A stretch of DNA of 64,000 nt. It comes from Tetraselmis striata. Taxonomy: Eukaryota > Chlorophyta > Chlorodendrophyceae > Chlorodendrales > Chlorodendraceae. The position numbers and the translations under genes are program-made. This document shows positions 23,467 through 34,865 of this stretch, piece by piece; the stretch's first letter is position 1; each line of letters starts with the position of its first letter. The stretch spans positions 286,561 through 350,560 of the forward strand of contig VCJN01001758.1 of assembly GCA_006384855.1 (NCBI GenBank). Direction: 5' to 3'. The notes under the pieces are model-generated. The model was not told the DNA's origin, searched no databases, and saw nothing but the letters and a program-made list of their open reading frames with translations.

Positions 23467-24696
23467 GTACAGGTAGCTTCTAGGGTCTCCGTCTTCCGTC
23501 CGTCCCCATGTGCTGCGTACACGTGCCGGCGCGGCACTACGAGGTACAGGAAGCAGTACAAGTACGGCATTATTCGCCACGAGGGAAGTACATTAACTGC
23601 CTGCTGCCTTTTCACTTTGTGTACTGATGTACCCGTACCTCCAAACTCATCATTAACTCGCGACAAAAGAAAGCCGTCGCCTCGCGGCCCCCTCTCTCTT
23701 CGTGTGCCCAATAAAAGTATATTTCCTTCGTACTGCCACGCGCCGGCGGGCGGTACTGCGACGGTGCCTGTACTGCTACTGTTCTCGTACCATGTATCTA
23801 CGGCTTTTTCCTTCCACAGTACTTTCCATGCATTCTCTTGACGCTCTCCCTGTGACCAAAAAGAAATACGACGCGCACCCATAAGCAACCTATGCCTTAC
23901 CCAGGCTGTCAGCAACCCCTCCAAAATGGGCTTGCATGCAACCTATTGGAACATTCGGTATATACCTCCGATACCAGCCTATGATATATCGATATATATG
24001 GTATGGTAGGCGCCCAGCCCGGAGGCCTGGGGGTTGCCAATAGTGGGTGCCTGGCTGTAGCCCGACCGATATCTACCCATATACCTCTGCTGTATTTTCG
24101 TCTGCGTCCGACCTCTGGCAGGCAGGGCAGGCTCTGATTTGCAGTGTTCTCATTGCCGCGCCGTCATCCGTAGCCCGTAGCCCGAGAGTGCTCCGCTTCA
24201 ACACGTGGCGCTGGGAGGGATCGATCGTTAGGCCTCAAGGATAGGGGGGGTGGTGCTCCAACCACGAGGGGGGTGGTCAGAAGCCCTTCACGTGACATCA
24301 CAAAACCCTAACATGCCTTGAGGAATGGTCACAGGTCACTCCCTATATTGGTATTTGAGGCATCATCGCGCGTCGCCATTGCCTCATTTGAGGCATTCCT
24401 CGGGGTGGTGTTAACGACTTCACCCAAACTTTGGCCCTGGCAAAAGGATCGTGAGCTGCATGACCCTGGTGGTGAGACTTTGAAGGGGGGGGGGGGGGAC
24501 CAGGCGAGTAGGGGCTCGAGTAAAACATAATACAACGCTTGCGCAGTCATTGTGGTAGCTGCATGGGCTGGGGTGGGGCAGGACCCCAACGCACTCCGAC
24601 GCGGTGTCGCCACCCACCACAGGGAGGTGGCAATGCGTTACTCCACAACATGGGGAGGGTGCCCCTTGGGGGGCACGCAGGTGTATGAGAGGGCGC

Positions 24697-24727
<31 letters not shown>

Positions 24728-24785
24728 GGACAGCACCAGTAGGTATGCTGCCGCAAGCTAGTCTAGCGGGGGCTGGGGCTTGTGT
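23467..24785. other. Region downstream of the reticulon gene
   Basis: No gene recognised. Contains two poly(G) tracts (about 24485-24497 and 24700-24725) and one CCCTAA word near 24303. Confidence 0.5.
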
Positions 24786-26884
24786 CTACTCGGCCTTGGC
24801 CTCCTTGGCCTTGCCGGGCATCTTGCTGAGGACGGGCTCCAGCTTGTCCATGACCATCTTCTTCACCTCCTTGAACTTGGTCATGACCTGATCAAAGAGC
24901 TATGGGCAGGGGCAGGGGGGGGGGGGGGGGAGAGGGGGGGGGAGCCTCAGCATCCCGCATGCTGCGAACAAGCGCACCCACTGCCCATTTCACCCTATGG
25001 AATCAAATACGGCGGCACCCGGGTCATGCAGCCTCGGACCTTGTCGATCTCTGTCTGGTAGGTGTCGTACAGCTTGGGCACAGTCATCATGAAGACCGCG
25101 GCTGCGGAGAAGGAGCGCAAGCATCAGCTGGTTGAGGCCAAACGCGCCATGCCAGGCCTCATGTAGGCACGCAGAGCCCCTTCCCCCCCCCCCCCCCCCC
25201 CCCCCCCCCCTTCTCCTTTGCAGAGCATACCCACCAAGGAAAGCAAACGTGAACAGAGAGAAGTAGTGGCCGATCTTGGCAGCCACCAGGAAGACCAGGG
25301 CGAGCTGCAGCGAGGGCACAGGGAGATAAAAGGAGGGGAGGGGTCAGTGCGCACCAGGAGCATTTGATTTGTTGATGATCAAAACATCGAGATGCACTTT
25401 GCAGCTAAAGCAGCGGCGCATGGAACGGCAGCATATGCAGCGAGCCAGGCACGGGCGTGCCCCACCTTGGCGGACATCATGACATTCTCCCCCTTCACGA
25501 CCGTTGAGGCGCATGCTGCAATCGCAGAAGTTTGGGGGAGAAGGGGGGATTAGACACGCACTCCAGCTGCCCACCCGCGCTCTGTGTCACCGAGGGCTCA
25601 CAGAGTTCATGCGATATGTGTACACACCCAGAGCCTTGTTCACAGCCGGCAGCGCCTCCTCAAGGACGATTTTCCGGGCGCACTCCTCGCTGATGCCATT
25701 TGTCATGAATTCTGGCAAAGGGATGCCAGACCTGCCAGCAGACGGGGGCACGCACGCCACGCTCAGGACGGGCACGGGCCTCAGGCAGGCCAGGCCCCAG
25801 GCGGCAGCAGGCACAGGCGCGAGCGCAGGCCGCCACTCACTTGCCAAGCTTGCCCGCCACGGCGCCCCACAGAACGCCCGCGATGGTGACAATCAAGCCG
25901 AGCGTGGCCACCATCTCAATGACGGTGAAGGAGGACAGCTCCAGCAGCGCGTACGCCGCCGCCGCGGCTGCCATGACGCCGCCAGAGACCTTGGGGTCCT
26001 TCCACATGACGATGGCCTCCACTGCAGGCACAGAGAGGTCGCACAGCCCTGAGACCAGGACCATCCCAGGCGTGCTGGCCGCGCAGCAGATGGGGCCCAG
26101 TGACACACTGGCGGCTGGCGAAGGCTGTCGGCCACCTTGGCGGTATCAAAAGCGCAAGAGCAGAGACTACCGCGACGAGGTTACGATAAACGGACGTGGA
26201 GAAATGGCTCGGTACGATAATGAGGCTCGGAAGGGCGAGCGCTGTGGTGACGTGCGCTCCTGGGACCCCGGCGTCGGTGGGAAGGGGGTGGAACTCGGGC
26301 CGCAGCCGCCAAGTATGCGGAGGGGGCGCAGATCCGAGTGGCCCTGGCCTGGACCGCTCGCCGGCAACTATCAGTCTACAGCCTCTTATTCGATCCCGTT
26401 ATTGGCAGCAACGGTACTGGCTCGATGGCCCTGAGAGCAGAGCGGTGGTGATGCGCGTTTATCGGCACGTCCCGTCCCCCGTTGGACCGGAACAGCCGGC
26501 GCAGCGCCGACCGAGAGCCCTCACCTGCACCTCGCCAGGGCGGCAGCAGCCGCCCACCCGCCGCCCCAAGACAAATGACACAGGGAAAGCAATACTTGTG
26601 ACATGGTGCTACATTGGGGAATTCTCGACGGGGCGAGCGGGCATGGTGGCCGGGTGCCAGGCAGGCGCAGCAGATAGTGCGGCAGGTGCGCTGAGAGCAG
26701 CGGAGGCGGGGAGTGATCAGCAGCAGTGCCGTTTGGGCGCGAGGATAGTACTTTAGAAGTAGTTTCGCAAATGGAATACCTGGCGCGCTCTACCCAAACC
26801 CCTACATGACTGCTCGCGTCAGGTTAGGGTGGCGGGCGCCTCACGTTTAGGGTCCTTCAGCCCCATGCGCGCGAGAAGAGCCAT
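24786..26884 (-). CDS. Reticulon-like ER membrane-shaping protein
   Basis: Seven exons join in frame (206 aa): 26845-26884, 25841-26021, 25628-25731, 25466-25515, 25235-25304, 25040-25101, 24786-24899. The first exon (MALLARMGLKDPK) is chosen because its phase fits exon 2. The reticulon homology domain begins EAIVMWKDPKVSGGVMAAAA. Two long hydrophobic hairpins follow: VIEMVATLGLIVTIAGVLWG and LALVFLVAAKIGHYFSLFTF. A linker of about 60 residues lies between them, then VPKLYDTYQTEIDK, the conserved reticulon C-terminal motif. The tail is Lys-rich (KKMVMDKLEPVLSKMPGK). Reticulons insert as wedges in the ER bilayer and curve it into tubules. The long first intron (about 820 bp) has no poly(G) run, but introns at 24905-24930 and 25186-25210 do. 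Confidence 0.88.
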
Positions 26885-27988
26885 GATGAATTGACGTGAG
26901 CTGCTACAAGAGTGTCAGGGGCGGCCGCGAAGGGCGAGAGGTTTGTGTGTGTGGTGTCGGTCGTCGACGGAAGCAGGATGACGGTATGGCAGCTCACTGC
27001 TGGCGCGCCTGCACCGTTGGGTTTGGTGACCTGTAGCTACACGCGCGGTAGGAGTCGGGCGAACGCACGGAACGGCCTGCACCGTACCATACCTGTACAG
27101 GATGTAGTTACATTAGCCAGCTGCAAAAGGCGATCAGGAAACCACCCGAATAGTAAATAGGAAACATCCGAATAGGCAATAGGAAACAGTTGCGACACTA
27201 CATCCATTCAGGGTTGCTGACGAGCGCAGCAGCGCTGCGCCGCCCGCCTGGCTGCTGTCCGGCAAGCATAGGCGCGCGACGCACGCGACAGAAATTACCA
27301 ATCACGATATACAGGGAATATACAGAAATGACTAATCACGCGAAATAAGGATTGCCCCCTTAAACAACGACACTTAAGGACTACTGATCTAAATCAGTCG
27401 CATTCCTCCTTATTATATTATACGACACTTATTACGGTCTCTTATTAGTAGTATCCAGCAATAAAAAAACGACACATTATTATTACGGGCAGTTTCGGAT
27501 TAAAAACACAAGTAGGATATCATAGGGTGTCATGAGTTCGTCATACCTACAATTTTAATCTTTATGTTATGATATCTAGAGACTGCGCAAATATACGTCT
27601 CATCATTGCTTGATTTTTTTCGGCGAGGTGCGATTTGCGCGTCGTCGCGCAGCTTCCTCAAGCCCAGTGCGTGCGACGCGCGCTAAAAACCCATCACCCG
27701 CGCTCAATCGCACCCATCACTGTGTACGGTTGAGGCTGTGCAAGACTCCGCAAGCAAGATAGCCCAGCAGGCAAAGCCTCACTTCTTTATTTCGACCATC
27801 ACCAGCACGGCGAACCATCAGAAGCAAACTCCACTGGTGCGACCAAGAACAGTAGGCTGCCGCCTGTGATATTTTCTGGGCGACGGGACTGACGGCGCTC
27901 CTGTACGCAGGGCGGAAGAATTCCACTCGCCCGGCCGCTCGCACTTCGCTGCTCGCAAGTGTCAACGACTCTTGCTGCGGTACTTGCC
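26885..27988. other. Divergent intergenic region
   Basis: Lies between the starts of the reticulon (minus) and amine oxidase (plus) genes, so it should hold both promoters. The centre (about 27300-27620) is markedly A/T-rich with repeated TTATTA and CGACAC words. No ORF is supported. Confidence 0.5.
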
Positions 27989-30562
27989 ATGCTGCCGGCG
28001 CGATGGGCCCTATGGGCGATTTTCGCTGCCCTGTCGGTCGCCTCCGAGGTAGGCGCAGCACCTGACGTGCTTCGCGAGGCAATGTCACACTGGCCAGCTC
28101 CATCCGAGGATTTGCAGGCAAGGGTCTCCGAATGCCGCAGCGTTGTCGTCGGCGGGGGCTGGTCCGGCGTGTACGCCGCGTACAGGCTGGCGTCGTCCAG
28201 CCCCGAGACGGCCTCCGGAGTGTGCTTGTTCGAAGCCTCCCACCGGCTTGGCGGAAGGACTCTCTCCGTGCCAATCGAGGGCACCGAATTCACCCTCGAC
28301 CTCGGGGCATATCGGTATGGGTTGCTTGCGGTCAGCCGATACTGTTTTTTGTTTGCCATGGTCGCTGCGGGAGGGACGAGTAGGGTAGTGGCGCCAGGGC
28401 ACTCACTTGCGTCGTCGCGTGTCCCGCTATCCGCGAGCAGGTTCACCCCGGACATGCATCTCCCCGGCGATGTGATTTTGAACTTGCTGAAGCTGCCGAC
28501 CAAGTGCTACGAGCCTGGCTGCCCAAAGGCGTCGGAAGAGTTCCCAAAGCCGTTCATGTTCAATTACACCGCCCCGCTTCAAATCATCGTTGATCCAGGT
28601 GACGCCCATCCCAACCCTTCCGCCGCCAACACCCCCGCTGTGTGCCCTGCGCCATTTATCGTGGGGCTTGTAGTAGACTCGCCAGCTAATATTCTCTGTA
28701 TCTTGTGACCCTGTTGCGACACTAGAGACGCAGCTTCCAAGTGGATACGGCTCGGCCATCAACCAGCTGGCAATGGAGGCTCAGGCACTGGGCGTCAAGG
28801 TGAGCCAGCTGTGGCGGTGCTGATCAGCTAGTCACCACCCAGTTGCCAATGCAGTCTCGTGAATGCGGGCACGCAACTGTCGACGTGCTCGTGGCGCTGT
28901 CCTGAGGAGCTTGAACCCATGCCGGCAGATTTACTCGGAGACACGGCTGGTGGATCTGGTGCCATCACCCACCAACGGCACGGCAACCCTGTCCTTCAGC
29001 GGGCCAGCACAGAAGACACTGACAGTGACGCCCAGCACCACCTTCTTGAACCTCCCGCGCCAGCACATGCTCTCGCTCCCCTCGCTGAGCGGGGCCATGG
29101 CTGAGCGCAGCCAGGCCATCCTGAAGTGCGTCGCATTTGAGGTCCCGGCAGATCTGGGTCCGATTGACACCGAGGCCCTGAAGCCAACCAGCGCGCTGTC
29201 TAAGGCCTACCTGTACTATGAGGACGCCTGGTGGCGCACCAAGCTGTCTCTGGTTTCGGGGCAGTACCCCAACAACGGATTCTGGCCCCTGGTGAGGCCT
29301 CTCGGCCGGCAGCTTGGATGACCGAAAGGGCAAATTGCCACTGCACCAAAGCCGGTGCACCGACTGAGCTTAGCTTTCGCACATGCTTTTGCGTGCAGAC
29401 CACTTCCGGAGGGATTCGCCTGTTGATGCACTGGAATGATGGTGCCGTCTCGTGCTCAGGGCCGGAAGCATGCCACGGATTTCTACAGGTGCTGCTTTGC
29501 CCCCTCCCAGTCGTGATGGCCCGCAGCAGCCGACCCCTGCGCCATGTGTCCGAGTGAACAGCTCTGAAGCGTCATGCGATGGGCCGCCTGCAGGTTTACT
29601 ATTCGGTGTCGAATGAGACGTTCTACTCCGGCGTGCCAACCGACCTGAACAACCCCGAGGGGATCCTCCGCCGGTCTGACGCTGACAGCCGATCAACCGA
29701 GATGCTGGACACGCTGCACGCTGCCGTGCTGGAGGCCGTGCAGCCCCTGCTGAACGTGCGCGCCCCCTGATGCCTCTCGTGCCGCCACCCCAACGTCCTT
29801 CTGCACAGCCGGCAGATCCTCATGGGTGCAGATAGATCCGCCTGGCGCCTGATGCCTGCCACCTGCGCTTTGCTACAGGCTGCTGGGGTCAGCGGGCAGG
29901 AGCTGCCACATCCGGACATCTTGGCGGTTGGAGTGTGGCGCCGCCCCGACGAGAAGCATCCACTCGCAAAGGGCTATCAGTACACTGCTCCAACAAAGGT
30001 ACACGTCAAAGCATCGCGGCTGGGCCCGTCCTCGCGGAACCGGGTGCATGACGTAAGTTGACTTTGGCGCAGGTGTACTGGTCATCAGAGATCTCAGGGT
30101 CGCCGGCGAAAGCCTGCAATGTGTCCGGCCTCACGGAGGAGGAGTACATGGCAACCATCCTCCAGCCGTTTGGCAAGGACGCCTCTGTGTACCTGGCCAA
30201 CAACGACTATTGCATTCAAGACTTCAAATATATGTATGGCGACTGGGCTGAGGACAGCCTGCGTCAGGTGCGCACCACAGGAGGGGAGTTACTAGTCTGG
30301 GGCAATGGGATGCTTATTGCCGCCAACAGGGGGGGGGGGGGGGGGGGGGCTTTCTTTCGGCCGGAAACGTCATGCGTGTCCTCTGCAGGCGGAGCGTGCT
30401 CTGTACCGGATGGGCCTGCCTCGCCCGGAGTGGCTTGACGAGGACTACTACTCGAAGAACATCCAGCAAGTGGAGCACCGTGTCGCAAAGCACCATGCGG
30501 ACATGTCGCCATACCGTGTTGCCACCCTCAAGCGGAGCAACCTCGTTGCAGCTGTAGCGTAA
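27989..30562 (+). CDS. Flavin-containing amine oxidase with signal peptide
   Basis: Nine exons give 553 aa in one frame: 27989-28314, 28441-28598, 28726-28799, 28929-29291, 29399-29488, 29594-29755, 29879-29998, 30073-30267, 30389-30562. The N-terminus (MLPARWALWAIFAALSVASE) is a plausible secretory signal. The FAD-binding Rossmann motif is VVVGGGWSGVYAAYRL, with CLFEASHRLGGRT holding the ribose-binding acid and GGR. Later segments fit the family: LPSGYGSAINQLAMEAQALG, GVKIYSETRLV, and a C-terminal FAD-contact region GDWAEDSLRQAERALYRMG. Family members oxidise amines or L-amino acids to imines with release of hydrogen peroxide; the substrate is not predictable. An in-frame GTG upstream at 27959 would put a weaker leader in front, so the ATG at 27989 was preferred. 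Confidence 0.88.
30331..30349. repeat. Poly(G) tract in the last amine oxidase intron
   Basis: A run of about 19 G between exon 8 and exon 9. Here it is G-rich on the sense strand, opposite to the HERC-like gene. Confidence 0.85.
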
Positions 30563-32495
30563 GCTTAAACCGTTCACCTAGGCAGTTTTTCACCCAGCAG
30601 AAGAAGTATAGCGATTGCCTTGCAGACACTTTCGCATTATGTAAGAATTTATTGGGGTGTTGATGGCCGTCATGCTGTCAAGTCTTATGCTTGTTCTTTT
30701 CACGACAGCGCTTCCGTTTGATTTCAGCGTATCCGTTGGAGTAGGCATATTGGACCCCGCTGATGGTTAGACATCCGGGTATGGGTTCTTATGCTTCCAT
30801 GCCACCTGATGACAGAGGGAAATGCGTGTCCGTGCATATTTGGAGACGGCGAAGTATTGTGCCGCTCGCTGAGGAATGTGTTGCGCGACATGCATATCCA
30901 TGCAAATAACACGAGGCATCCAGACTCAATGAATGGAAAGCCAGCCCGTTGTGAAGAGTCCACTTTACATCGTACTACGCAGTATTTGAACTCGGTATGC
31001 ATCATGATTGGTAGTTGCTGTGACAATTACGATGCATATATGCGCTACGAGTACGATGTGTACCTGAGTTTAAGAGGAGTATATGCATATATGATACCAC
31101 GCTGACGTGTGGCAAGCGTTGTGCTTTTGAGACGAATGTCGCCTCGATTGCTACAGTAGATGCTGCAGTACATCATTCAAGCTTTTCTTGGAGGGAGTCA
31201 CTCAATGTGGTTCCCCTGCGTGCGGCAGTCCGGTTGGCGGCATCGTGGCGCATTCAACACGCGCCATGAAGCCGGACCCCACAATCTGCTACTGCAGGGG
31301 CGGCTGACGTGCTTGCTTCCCGCATTCCCAAAGTGTCCTACTCATTAGCAAGTGCAGTTCATACATCAGTGCAAATTCACGTTATCTGGGCAAGCCCGAA
31401 CCCCGAAGAATGCGAATGCCTTCCGCCATTCATGTGCACGTTGTGGCTTGCTGTCTATTCAGGCACATGTATCAGTACTAGCTTGCAGCAAGGCTGCATA
31501 GTGAATCATATTCCCAATAGCAATAAGGATCCGCATCAAGTATCTATCCAATATTGTGAACAGATGCATATCGCACGGATCAAGATCGCACCATGATATT
31601 GATCTTTAGCAACCACATCATGATATTTAGCCGCCCAAATATTATGATTTTTTTATCTCTAGGTATCGGAACATCAAATTAGGCGTGAATCATCAATAAT
31701 CGTGTATTAGAGTAGACAGCACGCCGCTCGGCAGCAGTCGTGATGCTTGCATGCATTGACGGCACATACTCAATAATGGCTAATATCTGCTCTATGTATA
31801 GGGCTCCTATGTATTGGCTTTATAATAAGGGCTCAGTATATATATGCCTCATATAGGTAAAGAGTGTGTGAAACTTGAGAATGAAAGCTTCCGCCGCCCC
31901 TTGCCGCCCATTCCTACGCCGTCACTAGTGCGCAGAACGAAGTACCAGGTTAATCATAAATCGCTTGATGCGTCACTTAATGCATCGATCCATCAAGTCA
32001 CCCCATTCATCACGCGTGACACTTGATCTTTAGCCGCGCAGATCAGCAAATACTTATTATTGACAGTTCAGAGATCATGGTGCTTAATCGTTTGAAACCC
32101 AGCTATCCTTATGGTTCTTGATGATTCATCTTATTTAGTCGCCGTCAGCCTTGATGCGGACCCTTACCCTGGAAGCCCTGGCTCAGCAATGGCCCCTGGA
32201 GCCCAACACATGGGGCGATTCTTTTGGTAAGGATTCTTTGAAATGGGCTGTTTTCTAGCCCAAGGGGGCAATGCTGTAGGTGAACAAGCTATATTTGAGG
32301 TAGCTTACGTACCTAAGATATCGCTAGAGGTATCAGGTATGACTCTAAGGTATACCTAAGAGGTATATCTTATGTACATCTTCGACAAGATATACCTATA
32401 AGAGGTATGTGTTAGGTTTATCTTAGAGGTGTACGAAGAGGTCTAACTAAAAACCTCTTAGTTAGATCAAGAGGTAGTACACATAGGTACCTCTC
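30563..32495. other. Intergenic region, no gene recognised
   Basis: A/T-rich with short frames only. The end (about 32290-32495) is a cluster of imperfect palindromic AGGTATACCT / AAGAGGTATA units, the site into which the LINE at 32513 inserted. Confidence 0.55.
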
Positions 32496-33561
32496 GTAGG
32501 TGTACGACACGCATGTGGACAGTGGCCATCCCCACCGCGCGGACGGTCATGACTCCACATGAGCTGCGGGAGGTCGCTGCCGGGTACTTCTTTCTGCCTA
32601 GCCCGTGCTTGGCCCCGGTGGTTGGGAGCCAGTTCATTCTGCCCTCGACGGAGCACAACCCCGTCATTGCTGACCTATACGGCGGCGCGCTCATGCATCT
32701 CCCGGCGCCTGGAGACACTCACTGGCGTGTACAGCACGACGCTATCGCAGATGCCTTCCGCGATCACTGTGTTCACGACCTAGGTATCGCGGTACGGCGG
32801 GAGGTGGATGACTTGTTCCAGCAGGCAGTGCCTCTCGGCAACACTGTACCCAGGGATGAACTCAAGGACCTAGTGCCGGACGCAGAGCTCTCCCTTCCGG
32901 CGTTCAACGTCGTGACCGGGAGCTATGATCCCCGGAGCTTGAAGTCCACGCTGCTGGAGTTCAAGACTATGCGGTACGGGGTCAAGTACACTGCAGTTCC
33001 CCGGGCCACGGCTGTGGATCGGTTTGAGCGCTCCCTGTTGGGCGACCTACAACGGGGGTTGGCTGCGCGGGATGCGGCGTGGCACAACACAGAGCCCGGA
33101 CAGAAGGGTCCTCTTCGAGACATCCTGGACATGTCGGAGTACACGGGCAGGATCCTCGGCACAGTGGGTGAGGTGAGCAAGGGGGTGCACCGCACAGTGC
33201 GTGGTATCGCATGCTTGGCTGCGGATCGGGGTGCCCTCTCATCGCGGGGCACTCGGTGCATCACCCGGGCTCACCAGGAGGCCTTGCTCGCAAGAGATTT
33301 CCTCGGGGTCCTGAGCTTGGTGGCGCGCTCGAGAGCGCGCTCGCTGCCTCGTTAGACGGCGCAGATTCATCTGCCATCCCGTTGCTGAAGCTGCACAGCA
33401 CGTCCGAGGATCACCCACACACACACGTGCACGCGTGGCCCAGACTCTGAACCGTGTGCGCATCACTCATCCATCCCGCCTCATGCGGGATGCGGGCCGC
33501 TTTTAGGCGGCTTGATGTGCTGATTTTCTAGTACTACTTTAGCAGTAGGTGTACGACACGC
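32496..33561 (+). mobile_element. 5'-truncated LINE with restriction-like endonuclease, 17-bp target duplication
   Basis: The element spans 32513-33544 and is bounded by perfect direct repeats GTAGGTGTACGACACGC at 32496-32512 and 33545-33561. It carries the C-terminal part of an ORF, then a 3' UTR with hairpin ATCCCGCCTCATGCGGGAT and GCGGGCCGCTTTTAGGCGGC. The same 3' UTR recurs at 15829-16003, 23384-23452 and 43411-43807. Long target duplications plus 5' truncation define a non-LTR retrotransposon. This copy ends differently (TCTAGTACTACTTTAGCA) from the others, perhaps a subfamily. Confidence 0.85.
32513..33355 (+). pseudogene. LINE ORF C-terminus with PD-(D/E)xK-like domain
   Basis: An open frame of 280 codons, the longest uninterrupted one in this class here. 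The ATG is where truncation happened to fall and is not a true start. The order DLVPDAELSL, a spacer of about 26 residues, then STLLEFKTMRYG fits the PD...ExK nuclease core of restriction-like endonuclease LINEs. Downstream are TAVDRFERSLLGDLQRGLAA and YTGRILGTVGEVSKGVH, also seen at 43411 onward. The reverse transcriptase part is missing. Nuclease assignment is inferred from motif spacing. Confidence 0.6.
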
Positions 33562-34865
33562 CGTTGTCCCAGATCCTCTTGCGGTGTATGGTGGGCCCCG
33601 TACACGCATGGCACTTGTACGTGCGAAGTCATGGTTGAGTGGCGCGACTGGGGCAGGCATGTAAATGTATATAAACAATATAAGCGCTTCAGTCTACTAT
33701 ATGGGTATATGGTAGTGCGTATCCGTCGTTACACAGCGTCACACATATCAGATACTCAGATATGAACGCCGGCGCAGAAATGCTTAATATGGAAAATTGT
33801 AACATAGCATAAGCCTTAATCGTAGCGCCCCGCTACCACTCCGAAGGGGTAATTTTTTTCTTGAATATAGGTCTAGGAGGAATATAGATGGCTCCAGCAG
33901 GGACTAATCGGTCTACTCCTTACAAAGTACTATATTTTGTATCGTCAGGCTCATAAGGTACTAATATAAAGATAATAACATGAGCCAGCTGCAAAATTCA
34001 AGAAATCCGAACAGAAATCCAGAGGATAATCCTGCTACGGGCCACCAGAGGCGGGAACCGCCATGACAGCCACCGACCAGGCATCGCCACCAGCCAGCCG
34101 CCGCGCCACGCAGTAGGGATGCTCTCCCCAGCACACAATCCCGGGCCACTCCAATAGCGGCACAAGGCCGAATGTGATGTGAAGGCGCCGACAGGAAAGG
34201 AGCTTCGAAGTTGAGGTCTCGCAGCAAGGAGCGGAAGTGGGGGGGGGGGTCCAACCCAGAACGGGGCGCCACCGGCGCCAATATCTACAAATCCTTAATA
34301 TACTAAGTACTATTTCATGGTTTATTATGGACAATGCCCTTTTAAAACTATGATTGGCATTACTAGAAGGTCGCAATCTTCGGCGGCCATCAGCCGAATT
34401 GTGACCCTTCGACTTCCCGCTGAGTCGGCGGTCTGGACGGAGCGTGAGATCCGCTTTGTCTGATGAGGAGGCCCACCGGTTGCCACATAGCTACACACTC
34501 AACTCGCGGCATTTGCAGAGGTTACGCACGCCGCGTACTGGCGGTACGCAAGCAAACGCACACTCTGAGCAAGACTGCCACGCCTGGCCGCTGTCGCGCG
34601 CGTGGAATCGGCAAGGCCGGCTTGGAGTCCAAGCTCGACGTGGGAGCCTCGCCCACTCCCAGAGGAAACTTCGCTACCGTACCAAACTGGGAAACATTGT
34701 TCTACAGTAACACTGCAGGCTCGAGTGGTCACGTATTTGGTGGTAGCGCCTCGAAACTTGATCTCGACGGAGGCCAGGCGGCCGCGAGGTGAATACCGCT
34801 GACGGTTCCAGGCGCTGTTCAGACGCTCCTGTTCAGCATCGCTCCTTTGCAGTTGCAACGACAAC
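33562..34865. other. Intergenic region upstream of the cupin gene
   Basis: No gene recognised. A short poly(G) tract is at about 34240-34249. Confidence 0.45.
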
